A stretch of DNA of 43,499 nucleotides from a virus, in IMG/VR virus record IMGVR_UViG_3300021061_000010, positions 1-43,499 of that record; one strand, written 5' to 3'. Position numbers and translations under genes: made by a program. Below the pieces are notes generated by a model that saw only the letters and a program-made list of their open reading frames with translations, ran no database searches and was not told the DNA's origin. Below are positions 8,028-16,153 of the stretch, in pieces. How positions within the stretch are numbered: position 1 is the stretch's first letter; every line of letters begins with the position of its first letter.

Positions 8028-11000
8028 CGCGCAGGTCGTTCCTCCCACGCGCGGCGGCCTCGGTACCAGCACACCGCCGACCTATGGCCAGATCCCCGTC
8101 GGCAATGCCAATGGGACGTACACCCTCACGAGCACGTCCTCCCTCGGCATCACGGGAAGTGGCGGTGCCGGTACTCCCGGCGGCTCAGACACGCAGATCC
8201 AGTTCAACGACGGCGGGAGCTTCGGCGGGGATGCAGCACTCACCTACAGCAAGCTCCTCGATCGCCTCTCCGTCTCCTACGCCTCGACGACCGCGCAGAC
8301 CATCTCCGGCTCACTGTACCTGGGCTCCCTCACGGGCGTCTTGCAGGCGATCGGCGGCCTGGTCTCGGCGACGAGCACCATCAGCCAGGCGTTCATCGAC
8401 AGTGCCATTGCGCGTGACAGCGAGCTGCACGACGAGGTGACGCTCGCCGGCACCCCCGACTACATCACGATAGCCAACCAGGTCATAACCCGCGGCCTCA
8501 TCGACCTCACGACCGATGTCACGGGCGTTCTGCCGGATGGGAACGTGGCAGACACGATCACGCTGACCAACCTCACCCAGATCACCAACCGCGCGATTTC
8601 AGACACGACCGGCACGCTCACGGTGAGCCGCGGCGGGACCGGCGCTACCACGCTCAGTTCCGGGCAATTGCTCTATGGCGCCGGCACAGGAGCGGTCCAG
8701 ACGGTCGCCACAACCACGCTGTCAGCCAGCTCGCCGCTGTCCCTCTCAGCCAACACCGTCGTCATCGGCTCTTCGCCGATCACCCTTTCCATAAGCACCG
8801 CGGGCACCTGGTCAGGCAACGCCGGCACGGCATCGGCACTGGCAGCCAATGGCTCCAATTGCTCAGCCGGGCAGTTTCCGCTTGGCGTGAGCGCCGCAGG
8901 TGCGGCCGAGAGCTGCACTGATGCGTGGACGGAAGCCGAGAACACGGCCGCTGCCTATGTCAGCACGGTCGGCGTCAATTCCTTCATCCACGGCTCGACG
9001 ACGATTCCCAAGACCTACACCAGCAACACCTTTGGCGGCACGCAGACCTTCTCGAATACGATCAGCGGCAGCGTCTCTGGCACCGCGTCCGCCCTTTCAG
9101 CCAATGGCACGAACGCTTCGGCCGGCAACGCCATTGTCGGTGTGGACGCCTCCGGCAATGCCGAGGGCGCCTTTGACGTGTGGACTGAGGCGGAGAACAC
9201 CGCTGCGGGCTACCAGACGCAGGCCGAGGTGAATGCCTTCATCCACGGCTCCAGCACGATTCCGAAAACATACTCGGCGAATACCTTTACGAACACCGGC
9301 ACTACGAGCTTCGCTGGCGGCCTCACGGCTTCTCGACTCGACGCGTCGGCAACCTCAACGTTCGATGGCCTCGTCGTGGCGACGGGTGGCCTCAAGGTCT
9401 CCACGCTCGTCTCCTGCAACACGGTGGACACCGACGCTTCAGGCAACTTCATCTGCGGTTCTGATGCGACGGGAGGCGTCGGAGGTGGCGCAAGCAGCAT
9501 CGCCACATCGAGTCCCGAGACCTCTGGCCAGGTTCCCTACTGGACCTCGACCGGAGGAACACCGGCGACCTTGGGCAGCGACAGCGGCCTAGCGTTTGAT
9601 GCTGCGACCGACGTTCTGAGCGTCGGCGGGTGGGCTATCGCCACATCCTCGGTTGTGTGCGCCGTTGGCTGCGAATTCACGAGCATACCGACTGCACTCG
9701 CTTCACTGCCCTCCGGCGGCGGCGAGGTCCGGCTCAAGAACGAGACCTACACCCTCAGCAGCCCCCTCCTTATCGACAAGAGCCGCGTGTCTATTGTCGG
9801 CGAGGGCCGCTCCACGGTGATTGCCTTCAATGCATCAACGACACCAGTCGGCATCACCAACTCTGACTATGACACCCAGCTCAACTGGATCAACCTGGAG
9901 AACTTCGTCATCTCGCAAATCGGCGCGGCGGGGTACGGCACCTGCATTGACTACACTGAGATGGCCAACAGCACGTTCACGAACGTCGATTGTCTCAACG
10001 CCAACATTGGCTATATCGCTTCGACGACGAACACGCACTACAACACGATCATTTCACCGACGATCACCGTCAGCGGTGCTGGAGCGCGCGGATTCAGTGT
10101 CGAGAATAACGCCATTTTCCAAACCCTCATCAACGCGCGCATCAATCCGGGGACGCAAGGGACCGGCATCTACGTGGACGCTCACGCTTTCCATTGCGAG
10201 AGCTGCGAGGTAGAGACCAACGCCCTTATCGGCGTCGATGTCGGCTCAAATGGCCACGACGCCGAACTGGATGTGTACCTGGAGGGCAACGCGACAAACC
10301 TGCGCCTCGCCTCCGGCGTCGAAAACGTCCGCGTCACCGGCTTCATCGCGGACGCCGACACAGTGGCCCAGAACATCGTGGATAACGGCGTGCTCGGCCT
10401 TTCGGTCGATGCCCGCGTGCAATACGAGCCGAAGAACTACATCACTGGCAACAACTTCGGACTCGGCACGACGACCCCGAGCAAGCTTCTGTCAGTGGCC
10501 GGTAGCAGCATCTTCGCCATTGGTGACATGACGATCGACGGCAGCGACATCCTGTTGCGCGGCACGGCGGCCGACATCCGCTCTGACACGGATCTCGACC
10601 TCTATCCCGATAACCAGACCACTCGCGCCCTGCGCATCGACGACGCCACGACGCGGATAGATCTGAGCGCGCTCGGCGGAAACCTCGGCATTGCGGACAT
10701 CATCGAGCAAACCGCGTCCGGCACATCGACATTTGCCAGCTCACTCGATTCCGCTGCGGACATCGAAGCCGATCAGTTCTTTGGCACAGGCTCAGGCACT
10801 TCAACCTTCACCGGTGGCATTCGTGCACCGATCTTCAACGCCACGTCCAACACTGCGTCATCCACCTTCGCCAACGGCATCAACCTCACCGCAGGCTGCT
10901 TCGCGGTCTCCGGCTCGTGTCTGCTGGTGAACAAGGATCACCACTCATTCCCAAACTGGGCCTCAACGACGCCCATGATGCGCTCCTCGATCTACGCCTC

Positions 11001-11274
11001 GGCCGCATCCTCAACCATGGAGTGGTGCCCCGCCCGCTCAGGAACGATCATCGGCATCCGGGGCAAGGTCCGCACCGGCACGAGCCTGCTCTTCGCCTTC
11101 TCCGCCGCAGGCACGGCGACCTCGACGGCCTCACTCACCACAACGAATGGCCTAACGACCTTCTCATCCAACAACACCTTCACGAAGGGGAGCTGCCACT
11201 TCATTGAACTCGGTTCCGGCTCTGGGAATCCTGACGACGCTTCATTCTCCCTCGATGTTACGTACACGAATTAA
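7903..11274 (+). CDS. Large exported fibre/spike-like protein with beta-helix
   Basis: A 1123-residue protein. Residues about 18-43 form an export signal (KGFLFPIFALLLAG, then SSADA-Q as a likely cleavage site), unusual for a tail protein. S/T/G-rich repeats with GTSTPPT, STF and TTTPSK motifs follow, including an imperfect tandem repeat of about 85 residues (8822-9333). A region from about residue 580 to 830 (FTSIPTALASLPSGGGEVRL, then repeated short strands) resembles a pectate-lyase-like right-handed beta-helix, the fold of many tailspikes. GLGTTTPSKLLSVAG and STFANGINLTAGCF recall, from memory, Parcubacteria surface proteins. It could be a virion spike or a protein displayed on the lysogen surface. 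Confidence 0.7.
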   Translation: MNSTRFSGSGSSSRICSGSSVKGFLFPIFALLLAGFFASSADAQVVPPTRGGLGTSTPPTYGQIPVGNANGTYTLTSTSSLGITGSGGAGTPGGSDTQIQFNDGGSFGGDAALTYSKLLDRLSVSYASTTAQTISGSLYLGSLTGVLQAIGGLVSATSTISQAFIDSAIARDSELHDEVTLAGTPDYITIANQVITRGLIDLTTDVTGVLPDGNVADTITLTNLTQITNRAISDTTGTLTVSRGGTGATTLSSGQLLYGAGTGAVQTVATTTLSASSPLSLSANTVVIGSSPITLSISTAGTWSGNAGTASALAANGSNCSAGQFPLGVSAAGAAESCTDAWTEAENTAAAYVSTVGVNSFIHGSTTIPKTYTSNTFGGTQTFSNTISGSVSGTASALSANGTNASAGNAIVGVDASGNAEGAFDVWTEAENTAAGYQTQAEVNAFIHGSSTIPKTYSANTFTNTGTTSFAGGLTASRLDASATSTFDGLVVATGGLKVSTLVSCNTVDTDASGNFICGSDATGGVGGGASSIATSSPETSGQVPYWTSTGGTPATLGSDSGLAFDAATDVLSVGGWAIATSSVVCAVGCEFTSIPTALASLPSGGGEVRLKNETYTLSSPLLIDKSRVSIVGEGRSTVIAFNASTTPVGITNSDYDTQLNWINLENFVISQIGAAGYGTCIDYTEMANSTFTNVDCLNANIGYIASTTNTHYNTIISPTITVSGAGARGFSVENNAIFQTLINARINPGTQGTGIYVDAHAFHCESCEVETNALIGVDVGSNGHDAELDVYLEGNATNLRLASGVENVRVTGFIADADTVAQNIVDNGVLGLSVDARVQYEPKNYITGNNFGLGTTTPSKLLSVAGSSIFAIGDMTIDGSDILLRGTAADIRSDTDLDLYPDNQTTRALRIDDATTRIDLSALGGNLGIADIIEQTASGTSTFASSLDSAADIEADQFFGTGSGTSTFTGGIRAPIFNATSNTASSTFANGINLTAGCFAVSGSCLLVNKDHHSFPNWASTTPMMRSSIYASAASSTMEWCPARSGTIIGIRGKVRTGTSLLFAFSAAGTATSTASLTTTNGLTTFSSNNTFTKGSCHFIELGSGSGNPDDASFSLDVTYTN
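8822..9333 (+). repeat. Tandem repeat inside the fibre gene (about 255 bp period)
   Basis: Two consecutive segments encode GTASALAANGSN...WTEAENTAAAY...FIHGSTTIPKTY and GTASALSANGTN...WTEAENTAAGY...FIHGSSTIPKTY. The protein identity is high in the WTEAENTAA and FIHGS blocks and low between them, as in diverged fibre shaft repeats. Confidence 0.75.
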
Positions 11275-11638
11275 AACCTGGCTCCTCTGGCTCTTCATAG
11301 GCGGTGTTGCGCTGGCTGCGCCGCTTGCGTTTGACGAACAGCAGGAAGCCTCAAGCGGTATCGACATCAGCAGTACGGCTTCACAGCAGACGTGCCTCTC
11401 CTTTGCAGGGCACGGTACCGACGAACAGGGAAACCTCTACATTCTGGGAACGGACGGCGAGCGCTACGACATGCCCAAAGGGGACATCGCCGCTGAGAAC
11501 GTTCCTGAGAAGGCCGAAACGCAGCTTGAGAGCACGATGGCACGCCGCATCGAGCAGAAGTTCTGTCTTCCGGAGGGGCAGATCGAGGTGGACATCCAGA
11601 ACGGCAAATTCGTAAACATCACATGGTACAACCGCTAA
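11255..11638 (+). CDS. Small exported protein of the fibre locus
   Basis: A 127-residue protein with an N-terminal hydrophobic signal (RIKTWLLWLFIGGVALAAPLAF, residues about 5-26). The mature part is acidic, has two cysteines, and ends in a beta-prone stretch (GQIEVDIQNGKFVNITWYN). ATG 11255 is chosen because it places the basic residues directly before the hydrophobic core; it overlaps the fibre stop by 20 bases. Family unknown. As the middle of three consecutive exported proteins it may be a chaperone or partner of the two large ones. Confidence 0.65.
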   Translation: MLRTRIKTWLLWLFIGGVALAAPLAFDEQQEASSGIDISSTASQQTCLSFAGHGTDEQGNLYILGTDGERYDMPKGDIAAENVPEKAETQLESTMARRIEQKFCLPEGQIEVDIQNGKFVNITWYNR

Positions 11639-13947
11639 AGTATCTCTTCCTCGTCGCCCTGTTTTTCCTCCCGCTCACTTCGGAAGCGGCCTTTGTCAAC
11701 GTGATAGGGTTCGAGACGCAAGACACCACCGAGGCGGCGGCGACCTCCGGCACGCTCTCCGTTACATCCTCGAGCACACACAGCGGCATCTTCTCCCTGA
11801 ACTCCACTCCCGCTACCACCAACAGCGGCACCTACACCATTGCGCCCGTGATCGCGAGTGGCGCCTCCTCGTTTACGAGCTGCTGCGGCGGGGACGCCGG
11901 GGTGTTCGGCTTCTGGTTTAATGCCGCGGTTTTACCGGCAAGCGAGGAGAAACTCGTTATCATCGGCAACAGCCTCGCCTTCGTAACCATCCAGCCCGAC
12001 GGTTTGCTTGGCTTCTACGACAACACCCCGCAGACGGGCCTCGGCACGACGACGCAGGCCTGTGCCGCAGATACGTGGTGCTTCATCGAAGTCAGGACAG
12101 ACACCAACGGCGCGGGGGACACGGAAATCCGCATCAATGGTGTCTCGGCCTTCAGTGCCTCCACCAACTACGCCACGGGTGCCTTTGACCGCGTGACGCT
12201 CGGCAAGAGCAACATGAACGGCAACACGGTGAATTTTTACTACGACGACTTCTACTGGACGGACGGCACTACGTTTCTCCCCAATGCGATAAACAGCAAA
12301 ATCGCCCGCATCATGCCCAATCAGCCGGGAACCTCCTACACAGGCTTTGCGGGCGGCACGGCGGCGGGCTACGCGGCTACGTCGGACTTTGGTGCAACCG
12401 ATGGCGATACTTCCTACGCTCTGTCCTCGACGAGCGCTGACGACCTCGTGGCCTATGAGATGGAAGATGCGCTGATGCGCGGCATCACAGGCACCGTGCA
12501 GACGCTCAAGGCGCACACACGGCTGCGCGACAATGTAGGTACCGCTTCCACCTCCGCCATTTTCCTGCACTCGGGCGGCACTACGGCCTCGACGACAGCC
12601 GTTGACCCCGGCTTTAACTATCTGACGTGGGTGAAAATGTTTGATACTGACCCGGCAACGGGCGCGTCGTGGACGGTTTCGGGCATCGACGGTGTGGAAC
12701 TGGGAGCGGCAGTGAACACCGCCAACCTCATCGCTATTCGCCTTTCCACCGTCTACGGCATGGTGTACTACGCTCCCGCAGCACCCTCACCGCTCCTCTC
12801 CGCCTTCTCCTACTGCCGGGAGATGACCATGACCGCCGGAGGCGACAGCGGCGGCGCGGCGACGACGACCACGCTCGGCATCCCGCTCTTTGCCTCCACG
12901 ACCATCTCCTCTTTTGCGGCGACCTCCTCGGGTGGGAGGATACAGAACGTCGCTTCGGCCACGGATTTCGAGACGGAGCGGCCCGTGGACTTCATCGTCA
13001 CGAGCGATAGCGATTGTAGTTTCTCCGGGGGAACGCTGCTGGATTTCTTTACGGAGAAGTACGCCTCGACGACGGGCGAGGTGCACTTCTGGCACCGCAA
13101 TATCGATGTGTCCTCCACGACGGCCAAGCAGGTGAACATCTATTACGGGCTCGCCACGACGACGGAGTTCCAGCGCAAGAGCGAGGTGTTTAATTCACTG
13201 AACCAGCGCGCCGTCTTTGACACCAGCAGCACGGCCATAAGTTCCCGCCGCGCAGCCGTGTTTGACTTGGGGCCATTTAAGCACAACGCCTCGACGACGG
13301 GCGACATGGCGGTGGTGGACGGGCAGGTGGGGACGGCGCTTCAGTACGATGGCACCAACGACTTCATCCAAAGCGATGTTCACGTCATGCGCCGCGATAG
13401 CGAGATGTCCATGATGATGTGGGTGCAGACCGCCAGTTCTACACACGGCACCATGGGCCTCATCAGCATAAGAGCCATTGGGGATAGCGGTGCCAACAGT
13501 ATCTTCGACCACTACCTCGCCTCAACCAAAAGGCCCGGATTTCGCTTCCGGTTTCTTTTCGTAGACGCCACCAATGCCATCACTGCTAACAAGTGGCACC
13601 ACGTCGTCATCACGCGCAAGGACGGCACGAACGTCGGCTGTGAAATCTACATCGACGGCGCGGCAGACCCCGGTTCGTGCGCCAGCTCAGTAAATACCTT
13701 CAAAAACATCACAAACCGCGCGTGGACGCTCGGGCGCTCGTTCACTGATGCCAATAGTGGCGTGTTCGAGGGAAGTATGGACGACATACGCTGGCACGGC
13801 GTTGTACTCGATCCGATGGACATCCTCACTACCTACAACAACACCGCCTCATCGGAGACGTTTTGGGATTTCGGTGCTGAGGAGACGCAAGCTGCGGAAG
13901 AAGGAACAGTAAACCCCGACAGGAATCGTAAGCTCTTCATGTTCTGA
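11623..13947 (+). CDS. Large exported LamG / DUF2341-like adhesin
   Basis: A 774-residue protein. An export signal lies at residues 1-23 (KYLFLVALFFLPLTSEA-A). A first lectin-like jelly roll covers about residues 24-220, a DUF2341-like segment about 400-540 (ERPVDFIVTSDSDCSF, VHFWHRNIDVSSTTAKQVN), and a C-terminal LamG/concanavalin-like domain about 560-745 (GTALQYDGTNDFIQ, MSMMMWVQTASS, KWHHVVITRKDG, FEGSMDDIRWHG). Such domains bind glycans or surface proteins. The start overlaps the previous stop by 16 bases. It may be a virion receptor-binding protein or a lysogen surface adhesin. Domain names are from pattern recognition only. Confidence 0.75.
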   Translation: MVQPLKYLFLVALFFLPLTSEAAFVNVIGFETQDTTEAAATSGTLSVTSSSTHSGIFSLNSTPATTNSGTYTIAPVIASGASSFTSCCGGDAGVFGFWFNAAVLPASEEKLVIIGNSLAFVTIQPDGLLGFYDNTPQTGLGTTTQACAADTWCFIEVRTDTNGAGDTEIRINGVSAFSASTNYATGAFDRVTLGKSNMNGNTVNFYYDDFYWTDGTTFLPNAINSKIARIMPNQPGTSYTGFAGGTAAGYAATSDFGATDGDTSYALSSTSADDLVAYEMEDALMRGITGTVQTLKAHTRLRDNVGTASTSAIFLHSGGTTASTTAVDPGFNYLTWVKMFDTDPATGASWTVSGIDGVELGAAVNTANLIAIRLSTVYGMVYYAPAAPSPLLSAFSYCREMTMTAGGDSGGAATTTTLGIPLFASTTISSFAATSSGGRIQNVASATDFETERPVDFIVTSDSDCSFSGGTLLDFFTEKYASTTGEVHFWHRNIDVSSTTAKQVNIYYGLATTTEFQRKSEVFNSLNQRAVFDTSSTAISSRRAAVFDLGPFKHNASTTGDMAVVDGQVGTALQYDGTNDFIQSDVHVMRRDSEMSMMMWVQTASSTHGTMGLISIRAIGDSGANSIFDHYLASTKRPGFRFRFLFVDATNAITANKWHHVVITRKDGTNVGCEIYIDGAADPGSCASSVNTFKNITNRAWTLGRSFTDANSGVFEGSMDDIRWHGVVLDPMDILTTYNNTASSETFWDFGAEETQAAEEGTVNPDRNRKLFMF

Positions 13948-13948
13948 T

Positions 13949-14188
13949 ATGGACGGCGAAACGATACAAGCCGTGGCGCAGCTTGGAGGAACGGTCTTCA
14001 CCGTCGCACTTTTCATTTGGTATCTCATGCACAAAAACGGGAAACATGAGCGCGCGTGGAAGGAAGTTTCTGACGGACTCAACCATTTCCGGAAAGCGCA
14101 GGAGAAACACACTAGGGTGCTTATCAATGTCTCCAAGGCTCACGGCCTTATAGGAGATGCAGACGATTTAACCAACGACGAGGTATGA
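13949..14188 (+). CDS. Holin-like / lysis-cassette single-TM protein
   Basis: Seventy-nine residues with one membrane helix (about 9-29, GGTVFTVALFIWYLMHKNG) and a basic, helical cytoplasmic part. It begins one base after the adhesin gene and overlaps the start of the endolysin by 4 bases (ATGA), the classic lysis-cassette order. It could be a holin, antiholin or i-spanin analogue; topology alone does not decide. Confidence 0.6.
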   Translation: MDGETIQAVAQLGGTVFTVALFIWYLMHKNGKHERAWKEVSDGLNHFRKAQEKHTRVLINVSKAHGLIGDADDLTNDEV

Positions 14189-14793
14189 AATCACTCACGG
14201 CCCTCTTTGTAGGTATGACCGAATCAAATGTTTCGCAGCGCTACCACGCCGCGCACCGCTCCATTGACGTGATAGGTACACCCCGACAGCTCCCCAGCGG
14301 GATCTTCACCGTCGGCGGTACACCACTCTGCGCTCCCGAAATGTCCCGCATTGACATGATCGTGGGCGACACCATCACCCCGGGCCACACGTGGAATCTC
14401 AAGCGTGGGTACGGTCTGTGGATGACCGGGCTTGAGACCGGCAAGGTCCACTTCTTCTGGCACACGCAGCCTGTCTTCCCCGTCTGGGGCGGCGACATCG
14501 TGAAGCGCGGGCAGATCGTCGCGTGGATGGGCAACGCGGGCACCGTGAAGGTCAACAATGTGCTCGTGCCACTCTCGGAACGCACCAAGGAGCCCTACCC
14601 TGGCACGCACGTCCACTACACCCTCTATCCTGCCGGCCACACGCCAGGCGTCCACGACGAGTACGCGATCAACCCCCTCGACCACATCAACTTTAGTTGG
14701 CAGCCGCAGTACAGCAGAATTGACCAGCTAAAGGCGATAAGCGCGACCCTGTTGAAAACTCAGAAGCTCATCGCCAGGGGCAAGGTACAATGA
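14185..14793 (+). CDS. M23-family (LytM-like) peptidoglycan endopeptidase, endolysin
   Basis: A 202-residue protein with M23 zinc-peptidase hallmarks: HRSID (residues about 29-33, the HxxxD metal pair), GQIVAWMGNAGT before the third site, and the HxH motif in GTHVHYTL (near residue 153). It would cleave peptide cross-bridges in peptidoglycan. There is no signal peptide, so it depends on the neighbouring membrane proteins for release. The start overlaps the upstream gene (ATGA). M23 endolysins are less common in phages than lysozymes or amidases but well established. Confidence 0.75.
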   Translation: MKSLTALFVGMTESNVSQRYHAAHRSIDVIGTPRQLPSGIFTVGGTPLCAPEMSRIDMIVGDTITPGHTWNLKRGYGLWMTGLETGKVHFFWHTQPVFPVWGGDIVKRGQIVAWMGNAGTVKVNNVLVPLSERTKEPYPGTHVHYTLYPAGHTPGVHDEYAINPLDHINFSWQPQYSRIDQLKAISATLLKTQKLIARGKVQ

Positions 14794-14799
14794 AGGCAT

Positions 14800-15012
14800 A
14801 TGCGATATGGATACTCGTTCAGTAAGAGCATCGCCAAAGGGTTTTACACCGCGCTTAGTGGCCTCGTCGTCATCGTCGCCTTCACGGCGTTCTCTGACAT
14901 GACCCTGTGGGGTTTGCTGGAGACGTACGTGAAGCCGATCTTCGGCAGCCTTACGGTCGTCGGTGCTCTCCGCGCGCTTCAGAACTGGGTCAAGTACAAC
15001 TACTTGTCCTAG
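14800..15012 (+). CDS. Holin-like two-helix membrane protein
   Basis: Seventy residues with two hydrophobic helices (about 14-32 and 38-58) and charged ends (MRYGYSFSKSIAKG, ALRALQNWVKYN), a class II holin-like topology. TACAAT (14786-14791) lies 8 bases before ATG, so it may have its own leaderless promoter, but it lacks the upstream TGTGGA. It follows the endolysin by 6 bases. It would form membrane holes or depolarise the membrane to release the endolysin. Confidence 0.65.
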   Translation: MRYGYSFSKSIAKGFYTALSGLVVIVAFTAFSDMTLWGLLETYVKPIFGSLTVVGALRALQNWVKYNYLS

Positions 15013-15042
15013 GTGCTCTGCTCACCACAAACTGACTTTCTC

Positions 15043-15156
15043 ATGTACGTAGGGCTCGCGCTCTGCGTCTTTATGGTGCTGCTGTATATCGGCTACTTCC
15101 TCGCTGAGCTACGAAAGCTCCCACAATACACGGATGAGGATCATCAGCCCGATTAG
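15043..15156 (+). CDS. Very small membrane protein of the lysis cassette
   Basis: Thirty-seven residues: one hydrophobic helix from the N-terminus to about residue 21 (MYVGLALCVFMVLLYIGYFL), then an acidic tail. It is the last + strand gene of the late operon before the minus-strand block. Function unknown; a holin regulator or spanin-like role would fit its place. Confidence 0.5.
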   Translation: MYVGLALCVFMVLLYIGYFLAELRKLPQYTDEDHQPD

Positions 15157-15169
15157 CCCCCACATGATC

Positions 15170-15322
15170 TTATCCGTGAGCTTCATGTGTTTTCTCTAAT
15201 GCGGCATCAATGGCCGCTATCTGCTTTTTTATTGTTTCATAGAGCGCAAGCTTCGGGGAAATGCCCTGGAGCTGAATGACCAGCTCGTGCCGCTGCACGT
15301 ATAAGCTGTCTCGAGTTTTCAT
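15170..15322 (-). CDS. Small helical protein (50 aa)
   Basis: Fifty residues (MKTRDSLYVQRHELVIQLQG... IDAALEKTHEAHG), helical with coiled-coil character. It begins five bases downstream, on the minus strand, of the tRNA-like element, whose end forms its upstream region. A longer reading frame exists but would run through the tRNA-like element and is less likely. Function unknown. Confidence 0.5.
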   Translation of the reverse strand: MKTRDSLYVQRHELVIQLQGISPKLALYETIKKQIAAIDAALEKTHEAHG

Positions 15323-15326
15323 TGAT

Positions 15327-15418
15327 GGACGGGCGAGGATTTGCACCTCGCAGAGTCGGAACCTAGAGGCTATATCGACCTGCCCTAAGCTTTGTGGCTC
15401 ACTATCCCACCGCCGTCC
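15327..15418 (-). tRNA. tRNA-like element, possibly degenerate
   Basis: Read on the minus strand, 92 bases show a six-pair acceptor stem (GGACGG with CCGTCC), a four-pair D-stem-like helix (GTGG/CCAC), and a perfect five-pair T stem (CGAGG/CCTCG) around a seven-base loop TGCAAAT with the correct spacing to the acceptor. I cannot find a convincing anticodon arm with U33. The T loop has G instead of U at position 55, and no CCA is encoded. It may be a decayed class II tRNA, an interrupted one, or a tRNA mimic. Confidence 0.3.
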
Positions 15419-15461
15419 AAAAAGTAGCTGGTTTAACCTCACAGCCGGGAGGTAGGAAACT

Positions 15462-15581
15462 TCAGGCGAAGCAGCGTACCAGCATCACGAGCGCGGCTGG
15501 CAGCAGGACGCACAGGGCAGCGACTTCCAAGGCATCAGCCTTTCGCCGCGCCATCTTGCCGATCGGGTACAACCTCCACAT
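15462..15581 (-). CDS. Very small membrane protein (39 aa)
   Basis: Thirty-nine residues: basic N-terminus (MWRLYPIGKMARRK) and one hydrophobic helix (about 20-37, VAALCVLLPAALVMLVRC). GGAGG lies about 9 bases upstream of ATG. It overlaps the zinc-ribbon gene upstream in another frame. Function unknown. Confidence 0.45.
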   Translation of the reverse strand: MWRLYPIGKMARRKADALEVAALCVLLPAALVMLVRCFA

Positions 15582-15705
15582 GTCTGAGGCCCTCCAATGA
15601 GCAGTGGACGCACTTGAACTTGTCGGGACGGGAGCCGACGCACCATTGTTCGCCAGCTCCCAGCCTGCGATCACACGTCTCGCAGTAGACCCGGAAGTTA
15701 TGCAC
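15535..15705 (-). CDS. Small zinc-ribbon protein
   Basis: Fifty-six residues from GTG 15705. Two CxxC knuckles, CETC (about 8-11) and CVHC (about 32-35), have zinc-ribbon spacing with basic residues between. The GTG overlaps the stop of the upstream zinc-ribbon gene, implying coupled translation. Likely binds nucleic acid or protein; specific role unknown. Confidence 0.5.
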   Translation of the reverse strand: MHNFRVYCETCDRRLGAGEQWCVGSRPDKFKCVHCSLEGLRHVEVVPDRQDGAAKG

Positions 15706-15871
15706 TGCGCTTCACGGGGTTGTGCTTATCGAAGCACTTCCGGCCGCAGAAGTGGCGCCCGAAGGTGTCTTGGTAGATCGCCTTCACCTCCTCCGCCGGT
15801 GGGTTGCACTGGCAGTGGAATGTGATTGTCTTCGCAATCACGGGCGAACGATCCAGATGAAACGTAGACAT
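15698..15871 (-). CDS. Small zinc-ribbon protein
   Basis: Fifty-seven residues with CQC near residue 20 and FCGRKCFDKH near residue 41, a treble-clef-like arrangement. It overlaps the 3' half of the upstream reading frame over about 146 bases. That either means a true overlap or that the upstream gene ends earlier or is frameshifted. Next downstream gene overlaps its stop. Confidence 0.5.
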   Translation of the reverse strand: MSTFHLDRSPVIAKTITFHCQCNPPAEEVKAIYQDTFGRHFCGRKCFDKHNPVKRSA

Positions 15872-16001
15872 TGACTTCCTCCTTGATTCGCTCGTAGCGG
15901 TTCAGCAGACACCTCAGGGAACAGCAGTGACCCGCTTCGAGCGTCAGTCGCCGGCAGCGGACTACCGTGCCTCCGCACTCGCAGCAGAAGATCGGACGCA
16001 T
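15726..16001 (-). CDS. Small cysteine-rich zinc-ribbon protein
   Basis: Up to 91 residues. The N-terminal 45 (MRPIFCCECGG, then GHCCSLRCLLNRYERIKEE) form a convincing zinc ribbon with CxxC and CxxxC knuckles. The rest is low-complexity and overlaps another zinc-ribbon gene, so the real product may be shorter or a -1/+1 frameshift may join the two. ATG overlaps the TAA of the upstream gene (TAATG), indicating a coupled mini-operon. Confidence 0.5.
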   Translation of the reverse strand: MRPIFCCECGGTVVRCRRLTLEAGHCCSLRCLLNRYERIKEEVNVYVSSGSFARDCEDNHIPLPVQPTGGGGEGDLPRHLRAPLLRPEVLR

Positions 16002-16153
16002 TAGTTCAGCCTCCGGCGCTTCCGCCGTTTGGCGTTGACCTTCTCGATCGTGCGGCAGTGTTTGTGTATGGCGCGGGCTTTCTCCGCGCTGTCAGCCAGA
16101 CGCATCCGGCGGACACACAGGCAGCAGAACTTCTCAAGTGGCAGTGTTTGCAT
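16001..16153 (-). CDS. Small basic Cys/His protein
   Basis: Fifty residues: FCCLC near the N-terminus, HKHC in the middle, and a very basic end (KRRKRRRLN). GGGAGG lies 7 bases before ATG. It is the first gene after the structured RNA region in the minus direction. Probably a nucleic-acid-binding mini-protein. Confidence 0.5.
   Translation of the reverse strand: MQTLPLEKFCCLCVRRMRLADSAEKARAIHKHCRTIEKVNAKRRKRRRLN

Noticed and set aside
8822-9333. CRISPR array
   Set aside because: The repeats are about 255 bp, protein-coding and imperfect, inside the fibre gene; no short repeats with unique spacers were seen anywhere.
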